DNA of 64,000 nucleotides, taken from Solea solea. Taxonomy: Eukaryota > Chordata > Actinopteri > Pleuronectiformes > Soleidae. A model generated the notes under the pieces. The model worked only from the letters and a program-made list of their open reading frames with translations. It was not told the origin of the DNA and made no database searches. Positions 1 through 12,689 of this stretch are shown here, piece by piece. Position 1 is the stretch's first letter; the number at the start of each line of letters is the position of its first letter. A program made the position numbers and the translations under genes. The DNA is taken from assembly GCF_958295425.1 (NCBI RefSeq), contig NC_081143.1, positions 23,493,281-23,557,280 on the forward strand, in the 5' to 3' direction.

Positions 1-168
1 CAATGCATCCCGTAAAGCCTGAATGTGTGACCTATAAACACACAGGATCCCCCACGATGTCCATTTAAGAGTTGTGTATTATTCCCACTGCATTTTTATT
101 TATTCCCTTTTTTTATTTTGCACTTGTAACTATTGCCGCTCTTCCGAGTAGCATCCAGCTGCAGCCCT

Positions 169-540
169 GGAGAACAACACCCTGGCGTGACGCAAGTTAT
201 TTCTTTGTTTACACACCGAAACAGAGAATTCCGCCAGAAAACTCAAAGAAGAAGATGAAACAAGCTAGCTAGTTTCTAGAGAAAACTAGAAACTAGAAGG
301 AAAAAAGGCCTGCGACCTTTAAAAGCCTTTAATTACGATACGTTTTAAGCTATACAGAACCTTCAACATCTTAAAAGAATGGTTACTGACATGTCATCAT
401 TTTACAATAAATGTATTTTTTTTTTTTATTGTTTGAGTGGTAATTACTGTTGTAAGTTTATTTGTCTAAATAAAGCTGAAAAATAAAAAATAAATCTAAA
501 ATTCTCAGGTAACTGCTGTCACGCCAGGGTGTTGTTCTCC
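169..540. repeat. 23-bp perfect inverted repeat bounding about 325 bp
   Basis: The arm at 169-191 (core aacaacaccctggcgtgac) recurs as its exact reverse complement at 518-540, and similarity continues weakly past the inner ends. Between the arms lies AT-rich non-coding sequence. The arrangement fits a small foldback or MITE-like element or two opposite copies of one repeat. No target-site duplication or family was recognised. Confidence 0.6.
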
Positions 541-2972
541 GGAGCTGGATATACTATTGTGTTTCCCACTACATGGTCCCTTCACTTCCTGTCCTCTCGT
601 GTCTTCCACACCTGTGCTGATCGTCTGCCCCGCCCTAATTAGCCACACCTGTGCCCTGTTAACCCTCATTCCCTTTGTGTATGTGTGTCAGTCAGTCAGT
701 GCCAGAGTATCTTAGATATGATTTTGTTTTATTTCTTCCTTGTGATAGTTTCTAGTGTGTGACCCAATGTTGTCCTGTAGGATTTAACCCTTTGCCTGGG
801 AGTTTATTGGATGCCTCAGCTTTATTGGTCTCCTTTTCCATGTAAGTATTAAACCGACCTTTGAATTCCCTCCTTACCTATGAGGAGTCCTGCTCTTAAG
901 TCCTTTGTCTGAGCTTTTGTAACAAATAACGTGTCCACTTTGCACATCTTGAATAATATAAATCATATCAACATACAAGTGTGATCACATGACCACAAAG
1001 TATAAAAAAAAGAAAACAACGCCATTTGCTCAGATGAAGGCCTCAAGGACTTAAATGTGTCGACATGTTTTTACTGTTGATGTGATTCAAGAGCCATATG
1101 ACACACTCGACATGTGAAAAACATGAATATAAGTCATAATATCTTGTGTTTCTGTCCTTAATTATGTGAGTTTTGTGTGGATTTTTAAAGACAGGGATCA
1201 TAAATAGGCATTAGATGAGGTAAAAAGTGTAAGATCAGGGTTTCTGGGGATTCATGTGTTATATGAGAGGCTAGAAATTTGAATATTTTGGCGTCTACTG
1301 CCTCTGTTTTGACCTTTCTTTCTCTCTCTCACTCTCTCTCTCCCTTTTATGGAGGAAAAGTCGTGACTCACTCGATTTGAGAAAAACATTCTGCGGGCAT
1401 ACTGTACAATGATGTCACATGTCAGTCTTCACATGGGTTTTCTGCTGAAGTGAATTATAAACGGTTTCTCTTCACACATTTGTGCCGAACATGGCAACAT
1501 TTCCCAGAGCAAGCAAATACGACACACACACATAATCACCCAGAACTGTGGTGAATCGTTTGGTCTATAATGCGTCAGAGAAAAAAGAAAAAGTGATGTC
1601 TTTAAATATCAGGTTTCACGAGGAGCACGACAATCACAGGGATCTGAAATAACAACAACCGCAACAAATAGTTTTATTTGAAAGACTGGAACCTGTTTTT
1701 TTTATATCTTGAAAGCATAAAACCACATTAAAAGAGGACAAAATGCTAGGAATGGCTCTGTATTCTTATTCATGTCCAATACCGATACAGATGTCACAAA
1801 AGCTATCAAGTACTTGCTGTTTTGTCCACAAACTATTAAAATATTTCAATTTGAATGATTTCTTTTACATTTAAGACGCTGAAAAATCACAATGTTTGTT
1901 TAAACTATTTTAAAATAGGAGACTAAAACCAATGAATTGATCATTTTAATAGCAAATAGCAGTTTGTGCTGTTGTATTTACCACCGAACCATAACCAGCC
2001 ATTTAAAGAAGATAATGATCCAACTGTATAATATTCCTCTGCAGTAAAGATGAAATAAACATCCCACATACAGTCTGTATTTTTCTTTTATCCCCATATT
2101 TGATCCAGTGACAAGAATCAGGCCTATACTGATGATCGTATACGCCCATTCCTAACAAAATGCCCAGTGCACAGACCTAAAAAGCTCAGAGTAAACAAAC
2201 TATTCCTATCTTTATACACACACACACACACACACACAGTATTTCTAAGACGACTGGATCAGCTCTTCATGCCGCTGCAGCAGCAGCAGCAGCACAAACT
2301 GCAGTCTGTGTTTGTGGTACTTTTGCTGAGGACGGAGCTGACTCACCACAGCAGACAGAAGTCTGCACAGGGGGGGGGGCGTTTTGTTCGAGCCTCATTA
2401 ACGTCGAATCATCGCACAGACACGTTTTTCTGAAAACAGAAAAGCGACGGCAACGCAGACGCTGATGCCAAACCAAAGTTTGCATCATAGACCTGCAGCA
2501 GCCGGAGAGAGGAAACACACTTCCCCGTCCTTTCCTTCTTATTTTACTTCACTCTGAGCACATGTGCTCGCCATCATTTTAGACCAAGCAGCAATAAGTC
2601 AAGTGTGCACTATTAAAACTGGCAACATGCCAGTTCAGTAAAGTAACATCTGAGCATCACACACACACACACACACACATGCCTCAGCATTAACCACTTC
2701 ACGTAGAAAAAACAGCTTTGATGCTGCCTAATTAAAAGCAGTTTGATCAGGAGGGACAGGTGAAGTGAACTTCAGCAGCACTGCTCCTCACATCATCAGC
2801 ATGATCAGCAGCATCAGCAGCAGCAGATGTGAGCCACCATCACAGTAGTTTCATTAATGGTTCATTGGGATTATAATGTGATTAAGAATAGGAAGCTCGC
2901 AGGGCGTGGGAGCGGTACATGGTGCAGCAGTCACACGGATGTGTTGGCGTCTGTTTGACATCTAATGCTGTG

Positions 2973-3004
<32 letters not shown>

Positions 3005-4988
3005 TGCTGCTGCTGATTCCTCTGAACTTCCCACCTCCTCTTCAAGTGAAAAAAAAACCAGATGGTGAGCAGGAAAAACAAATTGCAAAGTGCTTCTTTT
3101 TGTTGTTGTTTTAGAAAACTTGGGGAGCGAGGTTTGCCATCTTTTACCTCCTTGTCTTGTTTTCTACTTGGGTGTGTGTTGTGTTTGTTTATGGGACACA
3201 CGCACGCTCGCACGCACACATACACACACACACAGGGGCAGGTTGGAAAGAACAAAACGTGTGTGTGTCTAAAAATATCCTCTCCATTCCCCCCTTCTCT
3301 CTTCTCTTCTCCGACTTAATCTGGAAGTTTCCTCGCTCTCTGCTCCACTGAGGCGCATCGCAAATAAACCAGGACGCATCTAAAACACTATACAGCAGCT
3401 TTGAAAATAAACACATTCACCTCTAACTGACTGATTATCCAGTTGATTAACACTTTATAATTTATCAAGCAGGTTTGTGAAACATTCTGTGACTCCAGTG
3501 TTTCATGGTAAAGTCGCAATTATTAATAATAAATAAGAATAAATCATTCTGGTGTTCACAGACCAAAGATATCCTGTATTTGTTTAGAAATAATGTGATT
3601 GCCTTTGGCTTTACCGCTTATGTTTGTTATTAGCTGAAACCTTAATAGAGCTATTGACTACTGTGCTCACTCTCTGTACTTCTGGGAATCAATTCAATTA
3701 ATGCTCCTCTACTCTGAATAAATACCAGGAGTACGGAATATAAAATCCCTTAAACTGTCTCTCAGTTCCACAGGAACTCTCTAATATCTGGACTGAGTAT
3801 TGATTAAAGGCGATGACCTGGATATGAGCTCACTCAGGCTCTGCGTCAGCTCCAATTTTAGTGTTCCACGATGCTGTCACTCTCAACTGAGTAACTTTGC
3901 TTTTTTTAACTGTTGTTTTAGAGGAAAAGGAAAGCTGTATTTACAGGGGGAAAAAAATAGAATTATCTTCGGCTCGCAGCTTGTTGTATTGTCAATTAAA
4001 TGTCCAGTGTGTAAGAATTGGTGACCTCTAATGGTGAGACAGCAGATAACGTTGGATTCCTGAAGCCAAATAACACTGGTTATGTCATGTGATATAAAGC
4101 TTTGTCGGGCCCCTCAATCGTATACTATACGGGTTATGTTATTTACTCCTTATATTTGAAAGCCATATAACACCGGCTATTATGGGATGTCTTTATAAGG
4201 CTCCTAAGCTATGATATCCAAATAATGAAGGTTAAGTTATGTTATGTATCTTATTACCTTTGTACTTTCGTGAGTGTGGGGGTGGGTGGGCATGGTTTCA
4301 AGGACTTTCCAAGGACTTTTCCAGGATCAATTCCCTCATATTGAAGGACAGAATGTGCTGACACAGCTTCAGATGGGAGGGTAAATTGTAAGAGCTGCTT
4401 CGCCCATCATGACATCATCATTAACTTCTTTCTTGCACAAAAACACACAAGCGCTTTCAATGACCCATGTCTATTTAGGGCAATTCAGAAAAACTTTCAA
4501 GGGCCTTGACTTTTTTTAAAATTTATTTTAAGGACCCCATGGGAACCCTAATCCCCACCAGATCATATGTATGGGTAGTATATTCCATTTCTGCTAATAA
4601 ACCATACTAAATGTTACATACTGGTCCTTTAAAGTCTGTTATCAAGAAACTGTGAATGCTACTTTGTTCACTCTCTGTATGAAAATCCATGTTGGAAACA
4701 ACAAAAACCCTTTTAACTGTTTCTCATTTCGACCTGAAGTGTGGAATATATCTGTGTGAGAGCTGAAGTATTGATTAGAGCTCAGCTGATGATGATGGTG
4801 TGTGTGTGTGTGTATTGGCTGAATGAGTCTCCTCCTCGTGCCTCTGCGTCAGACAGCGGCGCAAATCTCTATCAAATATGACCGTACAAGTTTGGGAAAA
4901 GGCTGCGTTGGTGCTTTTGGCTCACATTCACCCCGAGACGGTGTCCAGTCCACACTGTCTCGGTGTAAATAACGGGCCCTTTGCCTCC

Positions 4989-5019
<31 letters not shown>

Positions 5020-5023
5020 ATGA
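4989..5023. repeat. compound trinucleotide microsatellite (CTG)n(ATG)n
   Basis: Seven CTG-type units run directly into about four ATG units, some 170 bp downstream of the bmerb1 exon 1 donor. It produces artefactual polyalanine/polyaspartate or polyglutamine/polyhistidine frames. It is intronic by position. Confidence 0.8.
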
Positions 5024-5192
5024 TAACACCCCAAACCGTTCTGAGTCACGCGTTAACCGTTTCAGCGCCGCCTCTTCAGCGGGTTTTCACAGGGTCAAAC
5101 ACATGCTGACACCCTGAGACTGTCTCACTTTCACTTATCCATCTATCTATTTATTTATTTTTATGAGTATAAATATGCGTATGTTCGCTCAC

Positions 5193-5280
5193 CTTTGTCC
5201 GTGGTCCATGCCGTTTCCGACACAGCGCCGTAGCTCCGGAGCGCGCGCTCGCTGTCCGAAATAGATTTCTTCATTTCCAT
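5193..5280 (-). CDS. bmerb1: bmerb1 first coding exon (5' end of gene; rest outside window)
   Basis: On the minus strand the ATG at 5280 opens MEMKKSIS, then RSYGAVSETAW, ending after about 29 codons at GACAAAG|gtgagcg. The human BMERB1 (C16orf45) N-terminus has MELKQSLS and RRYGAVEETAW at the same place, which is why I assign it. BMERB1 is a small bMERB coiled-coil protein linked to microtubules in the literature. The neighbouring mpv17l and ntan1 support the assignment because the three are near neighbours in human 16p13.11. The sequence upstream (5281 onward) is GA-rich and GC-richer, as expected of a 5'UTR/promoter. The fragment is short, so confidence rests on one motif plus synteny. Confidence 0.75.
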
Positions 5281-5660
5281 GTCGGTGGAAAAAAGAAGGG
5301 AGGAAGAGAAGGAAGAAGAAGAGGAGGAGGAGAGTCCTGCAGCTAAATTGTACACGGTTCCCTCTCAGTGTGTGTGTGCGTGCGCGTGTGCGTGCGTCCA
5401 CGCTACTCTATTTCACCCGGTGACAAGGATCCAGCGACCCGAGGCGTTGAGCATCTTTATTCAAGCTTCCAAGTCCGTGGACGTGTGGAGATGTGGAGAG
5501 GATGCAGGGAGCATGCGCACTCAGTGCGAGCAGGGATGGGAGGAGACTCCCGCTGTCGTCGGGGGTGACGTTGGAAACGAAAGAAATAGATTAGTTTTGT
5601 GCAGGCAACAAAGTTTCCACCGTCAGCCTGTGCGTCCTCAGTAAACACTGCATGGAAATA
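5281..5660 (-). promoter_or_regulatory. putative bmerb1 5'UTR/promoter region
   Basis: Immediately upstream of the bmerb1 start lies a purine-rich GAA/GAG tract (about 5293-5333), a TG/CG alternating stretch (5367-5398) and sequence with several CpGs to about 5580. This is the likely core promoter by position and composition. No TATA box was picked out. Confidence 0.4.
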
Positions 5661-8492
5661 CGTTTAATGTGTTTGTTACCAGTGAAGAGATGTCAAAGGG
5701 TTATAGTTGGTGAACCTCTGCATGGCTGCTGTGCTGGTGTCAAAGGTCAAGTCAGACTTGCAGGCACTTCATTAAAGTGGAAATATGCTGGATATTTTTA
5801 TGCTAATTAAACCCTTTAGAGTTCCTAGGGACATTTTCCCTTGCATTTTCTGCCATTCCGTTTTAAATCGTTGAGCCATTTTGGCTGTGTTGAATGAATA
5901 TAGCCCAAATTTTCCAGAGGATATTCCCTTTTGGTAAACTTTAGAACTGTCATCTCAGTTTCTTAAATTAGCCTAAAATGTCTAAGCTACGCAAGAACTT
6001 TCCCAGAAACAGCTTTAAAAAACATTTTTCCACTTTGAACGAGTCAATCTTTTCAAGCTACTTCAGCCTGAAATATACATATCAAATATTAATATTTTTA
6101 GAAATTTTAACCCTTTTAAAGGTCAGTTTGGTTTCACATTTCTCTGACTGTTTTTCTATCTAAAAAAAAAAACTACAATAATTTCCATAAAATATACTAT
6201 TCAAGGAGTATTTGGTTATTATCATTATCAGGCCCTAAGATGGGTAAATGGTTGGCAGCAACATTGATTTTGAACGATTTTGATGCATTGTTAGTTTTTC
6301 TGCAGTGCCAGATTTAAAACAAACTAACCTAATTTGTTCCTAGGGACAAAAAACGTCCAATTGAAAATACTATTTTTGATCCCCCATTTATCTTAACATA
6401 AAAGAATGCATTATCTAATATCGGACTCTTGTCTCCGGAACTGCAACGTCGAAAAAGACAGAAGGCTTTCTTCGAATGGTGAGAATTAAAAAACAGAAGC
6501 ATGAAAAACTGATGCACTGACATGGCTCCACGGCTTGTGTTCTTCAGCTCCATTGAAAACAAATGCACATGGTGAGGAGAGGGGATGGGAAGATGGATGG
6601 ATGTTTACAGTGGTGTCATATAAATCGTTTGTCCAAAACTGAGATCTCCGTCGAGTTAAAGGGAGGGAAAAAAAGCGAGCAGACTTGCAAAGTTCTGCTT
6701 TAAGTGCATCATTTTACACGTTTTCTGACGTGAACTGTGTGCCTGCTGTTTACATGCCGATGTCAAACATCAAGTCAAAGGGCAGGTGTTTCTCTGTAAA
6801 TAACTATTCTAGTCACACAAGGTCAAATTAGACAAATGGAATCTGTTGGAGACTTTTTACAAAATTAGACACAAGCCTAGAGCCTCTGCTTTCTCTTCCT
6901 TTGAAGTTAGGAGCAATAAATGTGACTGCATAAAAACAGAGACTGCAAAATAAAGCTATATGCATCACGTAAGGCCTTTTCAAAGTACACATTGTGCTAA
7001 ATGTATTCCCACAAGAAAATGAAGACAGCTGCAGTAGCATGTGAAGAATGAGTAATAGGTGTGAGTAATTAATGAACACAAGCCAAAACACACAGAGGAT
7101 GCACCTATGATAACAAAACATGACATTTAACATGCGAAGATTAAACCTTATGTGTGTGACAGTTGCTCAATGAACACACAAGTCAAAGATGTTCTTTTTT
7201 CAATTTATTCAACAATAAATTATGTCAAATTTGTTTTAACAATTACAATTAATGTAACTCGGGATCAAATGTGATATCAAAACCTGTCAAAAACCTGTCA
7301 AACTTGACTTTGGAAGCAGTAGACATTCTCTGTTGAGCTACACGTTACATAGTTAATGTAATGTGAACAAAATCAATAATTATTATTGAATTGACCTTAA
7401 TTTACAATCTCTACAGCAGACGAAAATAAACAGGCAGTCAATTAACAAGAAAGAGAAACTTGATAATAAGTTACTGTACTTGAAAGTGTGTGAACAAACA
7501 GTGATGTGTTATTAACACAGTAAGAGTTTAGTCCAGGAAAACTATAATAAATGCATTTCAGGTGAAAAATGTACAAATTGTGACCGTTTGAATGTTAATG
7601 ATCTACCTGAGAAGAGAAGACAGGAGTTTATATGCACTGAGCTAAAATCAACCTCCATTTTTAAGCCCTTGTTGGAGGCAGCTGTTACATTTCAAGAGTC
7701 ACCATAAAATCTATAATGTCACACTTTCACACAGCAGTAAAACTGTAAAGCAATGTTTTGTTTTGTTTTTAGCAGCAAACTGTTGTAAATGTAAAGAAAG
7801 TCAGAGAGAGATCCCTTCACAGTATCACATTGACATGAAAAATCAGGCAGGAACCAGTTGCACGTTCAAGTAAACGAATGTCTCAGACACACGTACCACA
7901 ATATTTAAATGTCAATTGATGTAAAAATGTGGGAGACAAGGTGCATTGTGGCCCTTATGCATTAAAAAAACCCACAAACCTAATAATAAACACATTTATG
8001 TCGTAATACATGTGATTAATGGTATTTAAGCTATGAGCCCGTGTATTTGGCACTTCTTGTACCAGAACGTGAGCTGGAACCAGAGTCGGCAGCTGTCGGA
8101 GATGAGGCGCTGCAGATAACAGTCAAAGCACTTCTGCTAAACAAAGACACATTCAACTGTTGATTATTTTTGGCCCAAATTGGATGAATGTAAACATCCC
8201 GGCTGTAGCGGTTAGCTGCCTCTCCACGCAGTTCTCCCTTTTTAACCACATTTGTTTTCATTTAGAGTAGAATCAGAGGAATCTGGAACATCGACTGTAC
8301 ACTTTTCAATCAATAGATTCTCTGACCCACATACAGTATGTCAGAAGAAAATAGACTAGGTTTTAATGATATGCTTTGTGAATATTGAGATATATATTTT
8401 AAAGAAGCCTTTAACGTAAATATCATAAAACGGATGAGATATTTCATCAGAGATTAAGGAAACATGTTAAATTGAAATTACTCATATTCATG
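5661..8492. other. gene-poor intergenic interval
   Basis: AT-rich sequence between the start of bmerb1 and the 3' end of mpv17l copy 1. I saw no homologous exon. A minus-strand frame at 8031-8261 is the only stretch with any coding character and is listed under findings. Confidence 0.5.
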
Positions 8493-8800
8493 TAGGGCTG
8501 CAACGAGTATCTGAATAATCGATTTATTAATCGATTATTCAGATAATAATTGTTGAATCAGTTTAAGTGGGTTTTTTTTCAATAATTAAAACAACAGCTT
8601 CTTAAATGTGAATATTTTCTGGTTTCTTTGCTCCATACAACAAAGAAATCTTTAAAACTTGACCTCATTCCCAGGTTTGGTAAACACGATCAATATTTTT
8701 CAAGATTTTCTGATATTTTACGAACCAAACAATTACTCGATTAATTGAGAAAATAATCAACAGATTAATTGATTATGAAAATAATGTCTACAACTTTTAC
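8493..8800. mobile_element. hAT-type MITE (TAGGGCTGCAACGA family), right end decayed
   Basis: The left end 'tagggctgcaacgag' and the internal AATCGATTA-rich inverted motifs are typical of a very common vertebrate hAT MITE. A 14-bp palindrome (ctgaataatcgatt and its complement) sits at 8509-8541. The right end, expected to read as a reverse copy of the left, is degenerate around 8780-8800. The left edge of the tandem module falls inside this element at about 8730. Confidence 0.7.
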
Positions 8801-8864
8801 TTTAAAGTGCCTTTGCTGCTGTAACACAGTACATTGGCAAGGTGGGACAATGCACTCCAGTGTC

Positions 8865-8870
8865 TTTATT
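8865..8870 (-). terminator. mpv17l copy 1 poly(A) signal
   Basis: AATAAA on the minus strand about 230 nt past the mpv17l stop. The same hexamer is at 18541-18546 in copy 2 and 28116-28121 in copy 3, so each tandem module includes the gene's 3' end. Confidence 0.6.
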
Positions 8871-9097
8871 TTGGATTGCAGTACCCGTATTAAACTCTAC
8901 TTGCATATGTCACATAATTATAGCCCCTTTACATAAATACATTACCAAACAACCTGACAACTTTGTCTCACATTTTTAGATCAATCCCAGTAGGACTTAA
9001 AGCTCGACCCCTGCCACTGCTGGTGCAACATCGACCACAGGCAGGACAACTGTGTGTTCCCTTTTTTTAGTCTCACCTCCATTAAAATCAGTAGTTT

Positions 9098-12053
9098 TCA
9101 GTTCTGTGTAGATTTAGGTGCTTCTGTTCCACCTTTAAGAGCCTCGACCGTGACCTCAGCGTCTGCTTTCTCCTCTGAGCGTTCACATTCTTTCTCTTTC
9201 GGGGAGAGGATCCAGGCCAGAGCGGCCGCGGCCGTGCCGTCGCCGCTCTGTTGCGAGAAGCACAGGAAGATGGCCCAGACGAAAGCACAGCAGCCGGTGA
9301 AAGTAGTCCGCACATACAGAGGCACCAGGGCAAAGTTCAGAAGCTGAGGGACACGGATGGAGATTAGCGTTCATTCATGGCTTTTTACTGTTATTTAATA
9401 TTTGCAGTAACATTTAAAATTGTATGAGGATATTAGGTGCAATAACTTTGAGTTATTTATTGTGGTTGAAGATGATTACACTCACAACACGATATGTGGT
9501 GACTTTTTTCTGAGTCATTGGAGAGCTGACAGTTGAGCTCAGGAGATTTTGTTCACAGCAGATAGTTCACAAAATGTTAAGAATTATCATTTATTGACTG
9601 GGGATGTTAATGTTTACCTGCATGAATGGCCAGAACATCAGCCCCGTCTGAGCAGAGAGAGAGAGAGAGACAAACGGAAACAGTTTTAAACTTCAAAAAC
9701 CAAACTGTACATAAACCGTCGGACAGAAAACCAACAAATCCACTATTCATCAATTTATAAGAACAAGCACTTTAAGGATCTGGCTGATTTGTGTACAGAG
9801 TTAGAAACCAACAACTCCCAGGTGGTGTCCAAGGGTTATTTGAAATCTAAAACTTCATTTTATCACAACAAAAGAAGTAAATATAGTGAACAACTTTACA
9901 GAGGAAATTAAATTATGTAGAACATAGATCATACAAGTTCAAATAGATCTTTTAAAAAATTACCGAAAATATTATTTGATGGCTGAAAACACCAAGAAGC
10001 ATCCACAAAAGGAAAATTATAGTTATGGAAAAGCAGAGCAAATCAAGCGCTCTCCCTGAACACCAGTCTGCATGTGGTAAACACAACACAGCTGCTGCTG
10101 TTCACTGCACCGTGCAGCTCCAAGTGTCTTGGATACAGTCTGGTCAAAAGAACGCTAGATTCTAACACAAATATATGAATGTGTCAGAGAGAGCAGGAGC
10201 TACACTCTGGAGCGTAAAATTATTATTTTTTGTTTAATTCAAGAAATGTTACTGTTCTAATATATTATATCTACAAATTTAGAAAGCCCAGCAAATAAGG
10301 ATTGAATATGGAACATGTAAACTCTAAGCTCAGTCTGGGCACATTTTAGTGATAAGAGGTTGACGATAACGCTGCTGCGACAGTGACCACCTGTCTCTGC
10401 TGCTGCTCACCTTGTATGTATTGAGGAATTTTGCTCTCCAGTCTTCAAAGATGTCCTCTTTTCCCTCCAGGAGACTGACACCTGGGTGACATGTAGGAAT
10501 TATCCATCAATCAACTGTTAAAGTACAATACTGGCATTAAGTGGAAGTAATTATGTACATATATATATATATATATACACACACAGTGTGCGTTAATGGA
10601 ATGAGGAGTGGCAATTGTTGCGTCAATGAATTCTTCTTTAGTGTTCCTTCCAGTTAAAATGTGTAATGACTCCTTACCACTATATGAAGGAGGGCCACAC
10701 AGATATGTATTTAGAAGTGTAGCCAATTGTGCACATACAGTATTTTCAAAGTGTAAGATTTCATTTTGGGTGACTGATGTAAACTACTTAAGGCTAAACC
10801 TAATACCAGATTCATGAGAACGTAGTAACTATTATTCATCTTCATGTGCCAGATTTTGTTTGTTTATGCTGCTGATTGAAATACATTTTGTCATTTAATT
10901 AGATAGTATTATGAGTACTGCACACATCTTCATATATACCCTCACTGGCCACTTTATTAGGTACACCTTGGTATGTCATTGAACCTCCTTTCCCTTCAAA
11001 CCTGCCTTTATTTTTCATGGCACTTTCAACAAGGGGCAGGAAACATTCTCCAGTTTAATGCCTTTGGACTTGATGAGCAAATATGCAATAAATCCATCCA
11101 CCCATCCATTTTCTAACACTTTATCCTCCACATGAGGTGCTGTGCCAATCTCAGCTGACATAGGGCGATAGGCGAGGTCATACCATGGACAGATCGCCAG
11201 TCCATCGCAGGGCCACAATTGCCTAATCCCCAAATCTGCATGTTTTTGGACTTTGGAAGGAAACCCAGAGAAAACCGACACACACACACACACACACAGG
11301 GAGAACATGCAAACTCGAGAAAGACCCTTATTCTGACCGGGTCACGAACCTGAGTCTTCTTGCTGCAAAGGCAAGAGTGCTAACCACTACACCAACAGTG
11401 TGGCCCCAAACATGCACCAAATTAATATTACATTACATGTCATTTAGCAGACGCTTTTATCCAAAGCGACTTACAATAAATAAAAAACCAAATAACTCAA
11501 CACTATTTAGATATCTAAATATCGCTATAAAATGAATAGTTTCTTCCCTGCTCAGTTTGCTTAAACCTAAACTGTGTCTTTCCTGTGACCTCTGCTCGTC
11601 AAGGTTTGTTGGATGACACGGTGAACAGCTGATAGTTACACCACGTGACCGGGGCACAAGAGGGCACGCGGGTCACGTTACAAATTGACAGATATGTGAT
11701 ATGTGTAGGAGTTGAGTTAACCGTTTACTGTCCGCTGCGTCCACGCGGTGTTCACACTCACCTGTGTAGAAAACACTGGTCGCCAGCGGCGCTGCTGTGG
11801 TCTGGTCCAGCAGCAGCTTCCTCATCACCATCGCGGCGGAGTTGCCCGGAAACTTCCGCTCCAGCAGGCGCATCCAGAAGAAATTGAAGTTGCCATGGAA
11901 ACTGAAAGCGACCACGGCGACGTTCCTGGTGTGCGTCCAGTCCATTTTGTCCGTGCGCGAGAACCACTGGTGGACAAAGTCCCCGCCGGCGAACAGGCAG
12001 CCGTACATTGAGACGTTGGTGAACCACGGAAACCGACGAAACGCATTTTGCAT
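9098..12053 (-). CDS. mpv17l: mpv17l copy 1, Mpv17-like membrane protein, four coding exons
   Basis: Coding exons on minus: 11762-12053, 10411-10481, 9618-9647 (a 30-nt exon) and 9098-9343, spliced in phase to about 212 residues (human MPV17L 196). Exon 1 opens MQNAFRRFPWFTN and contains HGNFNFFWMRLLER. Exon 2 gives LLEGKEDIFEDW, exon 3 TGLMFWPFMQ, and exon 4 carries the family block WAIFLCFSQQSGDGT followed by an acidic, lysine-rich tail. MPV17/PMP22 proteins have four membrane helices and sit in mitochondrial inner or peroxisomal membranes; MPV17L is linked to reactive-oxygen metabolism. The frame is open throughout with consensus splice sites. It is one of three copies in the window. Confidence 0.93.
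10558..10580. repeat. (AT)n/(AC)n microsatellite in mpv17l intron 1, variable between copies
   Basis: An AT run followed by a short AC run. The equivalent tract is of similar length in copy 2 (20160-20182) but expanded to about 45 bp in copy 3 (29707-29755). Confidence 0.85.
10940..11405. mobile_element. dispersed fish repeat fragments in mpv17l intron 1 (copy 1)
   Basis: 'cactggccactttattagg' at about 10942 is an end sequence shared with widespread fish Tc1-related elements. It is followed by a second dispersed repeat (about 11090-11405) with 'tccatccacccatccatttt', 'gggagaacatgcaaactcg' and 'gctaaccactacacca' blocks. Equivalent sequence is at 20525-21008 in copy 2 and 30108-30609 in copy 3. 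Recognised as repeats from memory; the exact family of the second is not assigned. Confidence 0.6.
11427..11482 (-). mobile_element. short SINE/L2 3'-tail fragment present only in copy 1
   Basis: Minus-strand sequence matches the fish retroposon tail 'cgctttggataaaagcgtct' followed by 'gctaaatgac'. Copies 2 and 3 lack it: 'accaaattaataaaacc' runs straight across the site. It is therefore either an insertion after the duplications or a loss in the other two copies. Confidence 0.65.
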
Positions 12054-12689
12054 GTTTTTAAAGATGAATAAAAACGCAAAAATAACCAGTTTATGACTAA
12101 AGCTTGTGCTGTAGCGGGTAAATGAATAAATAGGCGGTCGTTAGCGTTGATACAGCTCTGTCGGATTTTCAGCCCAATAAACCGCGATGATTTTACCTGA
12201 TGATAATAAGGAAAAGTCTAAGCTAAGACAGTCTCACGTTTGATGTTTACATGTCGAGTAGAACCAGGCATCAGCGACAACACTGTGATCTCTGTCTGTC
12301 TGACAGCTACCGGCTCCGTCCAGCGTAAAATCACTACGCCCATTGTGTTTACGTACGTACAAAACGAAAGGCGGAGCAACGCTGACAACCACCACCGGTG
12401 ACCTGTGGATGTATGATAGCACTGAGCTTTCTCTGGTTATGACCCATTTATTTGACTCGGATGTGTTGGAGCAGGGAGACATCTAAAATATGCAGGGCAG
12501 TGGGTTGCCAGGACCAGGATTGAGGAAACACTGCTATAGCGAGGACCACAAAAAAAAAAAAAACAGATTGGACATGTACTCAAAAACAGGCAGAAACTTG
12601 AAAACTAAAAGTCCAGGACTAACTCAATTTTTTGTACATATGTAAAATAGTTCAAATTGTGAGTGAGAAAATTGTTTGTCATTTTAGAG

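Larger units (their letters stand above)
1..5192 (-). other. inferred first intron of bmerb1; no coding exon seen
   Basis: The bmerb1 first coding exon at 5193-5280 reads on the minus strand and ends in a GT donor, so the lower-numbered sequence should be its first intron. I looked on the minus strand for the coiled-coil bMERB exons and saw none, so they are probably outside the window. The stretch holds CA/TG microsatellites (about 2215-2238, 2658-2679, 2972-3001, 3206-3235, 4798-4814), a CTG/ATG triplet run (4989-5023) and an inverted repeat (169-540). Short open frames over these repeats are not genes. That this is intron is inference. Confidence 0.55.

Noticed and set aside
515..915. Possible solo LTR near the left edge
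   Set aside because: Composition and phrases such as 'ccacacctgtgccctgttaa' recall fish LTRs, but I could not define TG...CA ends or a target duplication.
5279..5644. 121-codon plus-strand frame with a Glu-rich start
   Set aside because: Antisense to the bmerb1 5' end; driven by the GA-rich leader and a TG/CG repeat, with no family resemblance.
11645..12096. Several open frames overlapping mpv17l exon 1 on both strands
   Set aside because: Only the frame beginning MQNAFRRFPWFTN matches the family and splices in phase; the others are shadows of GC-rich coding sequence.
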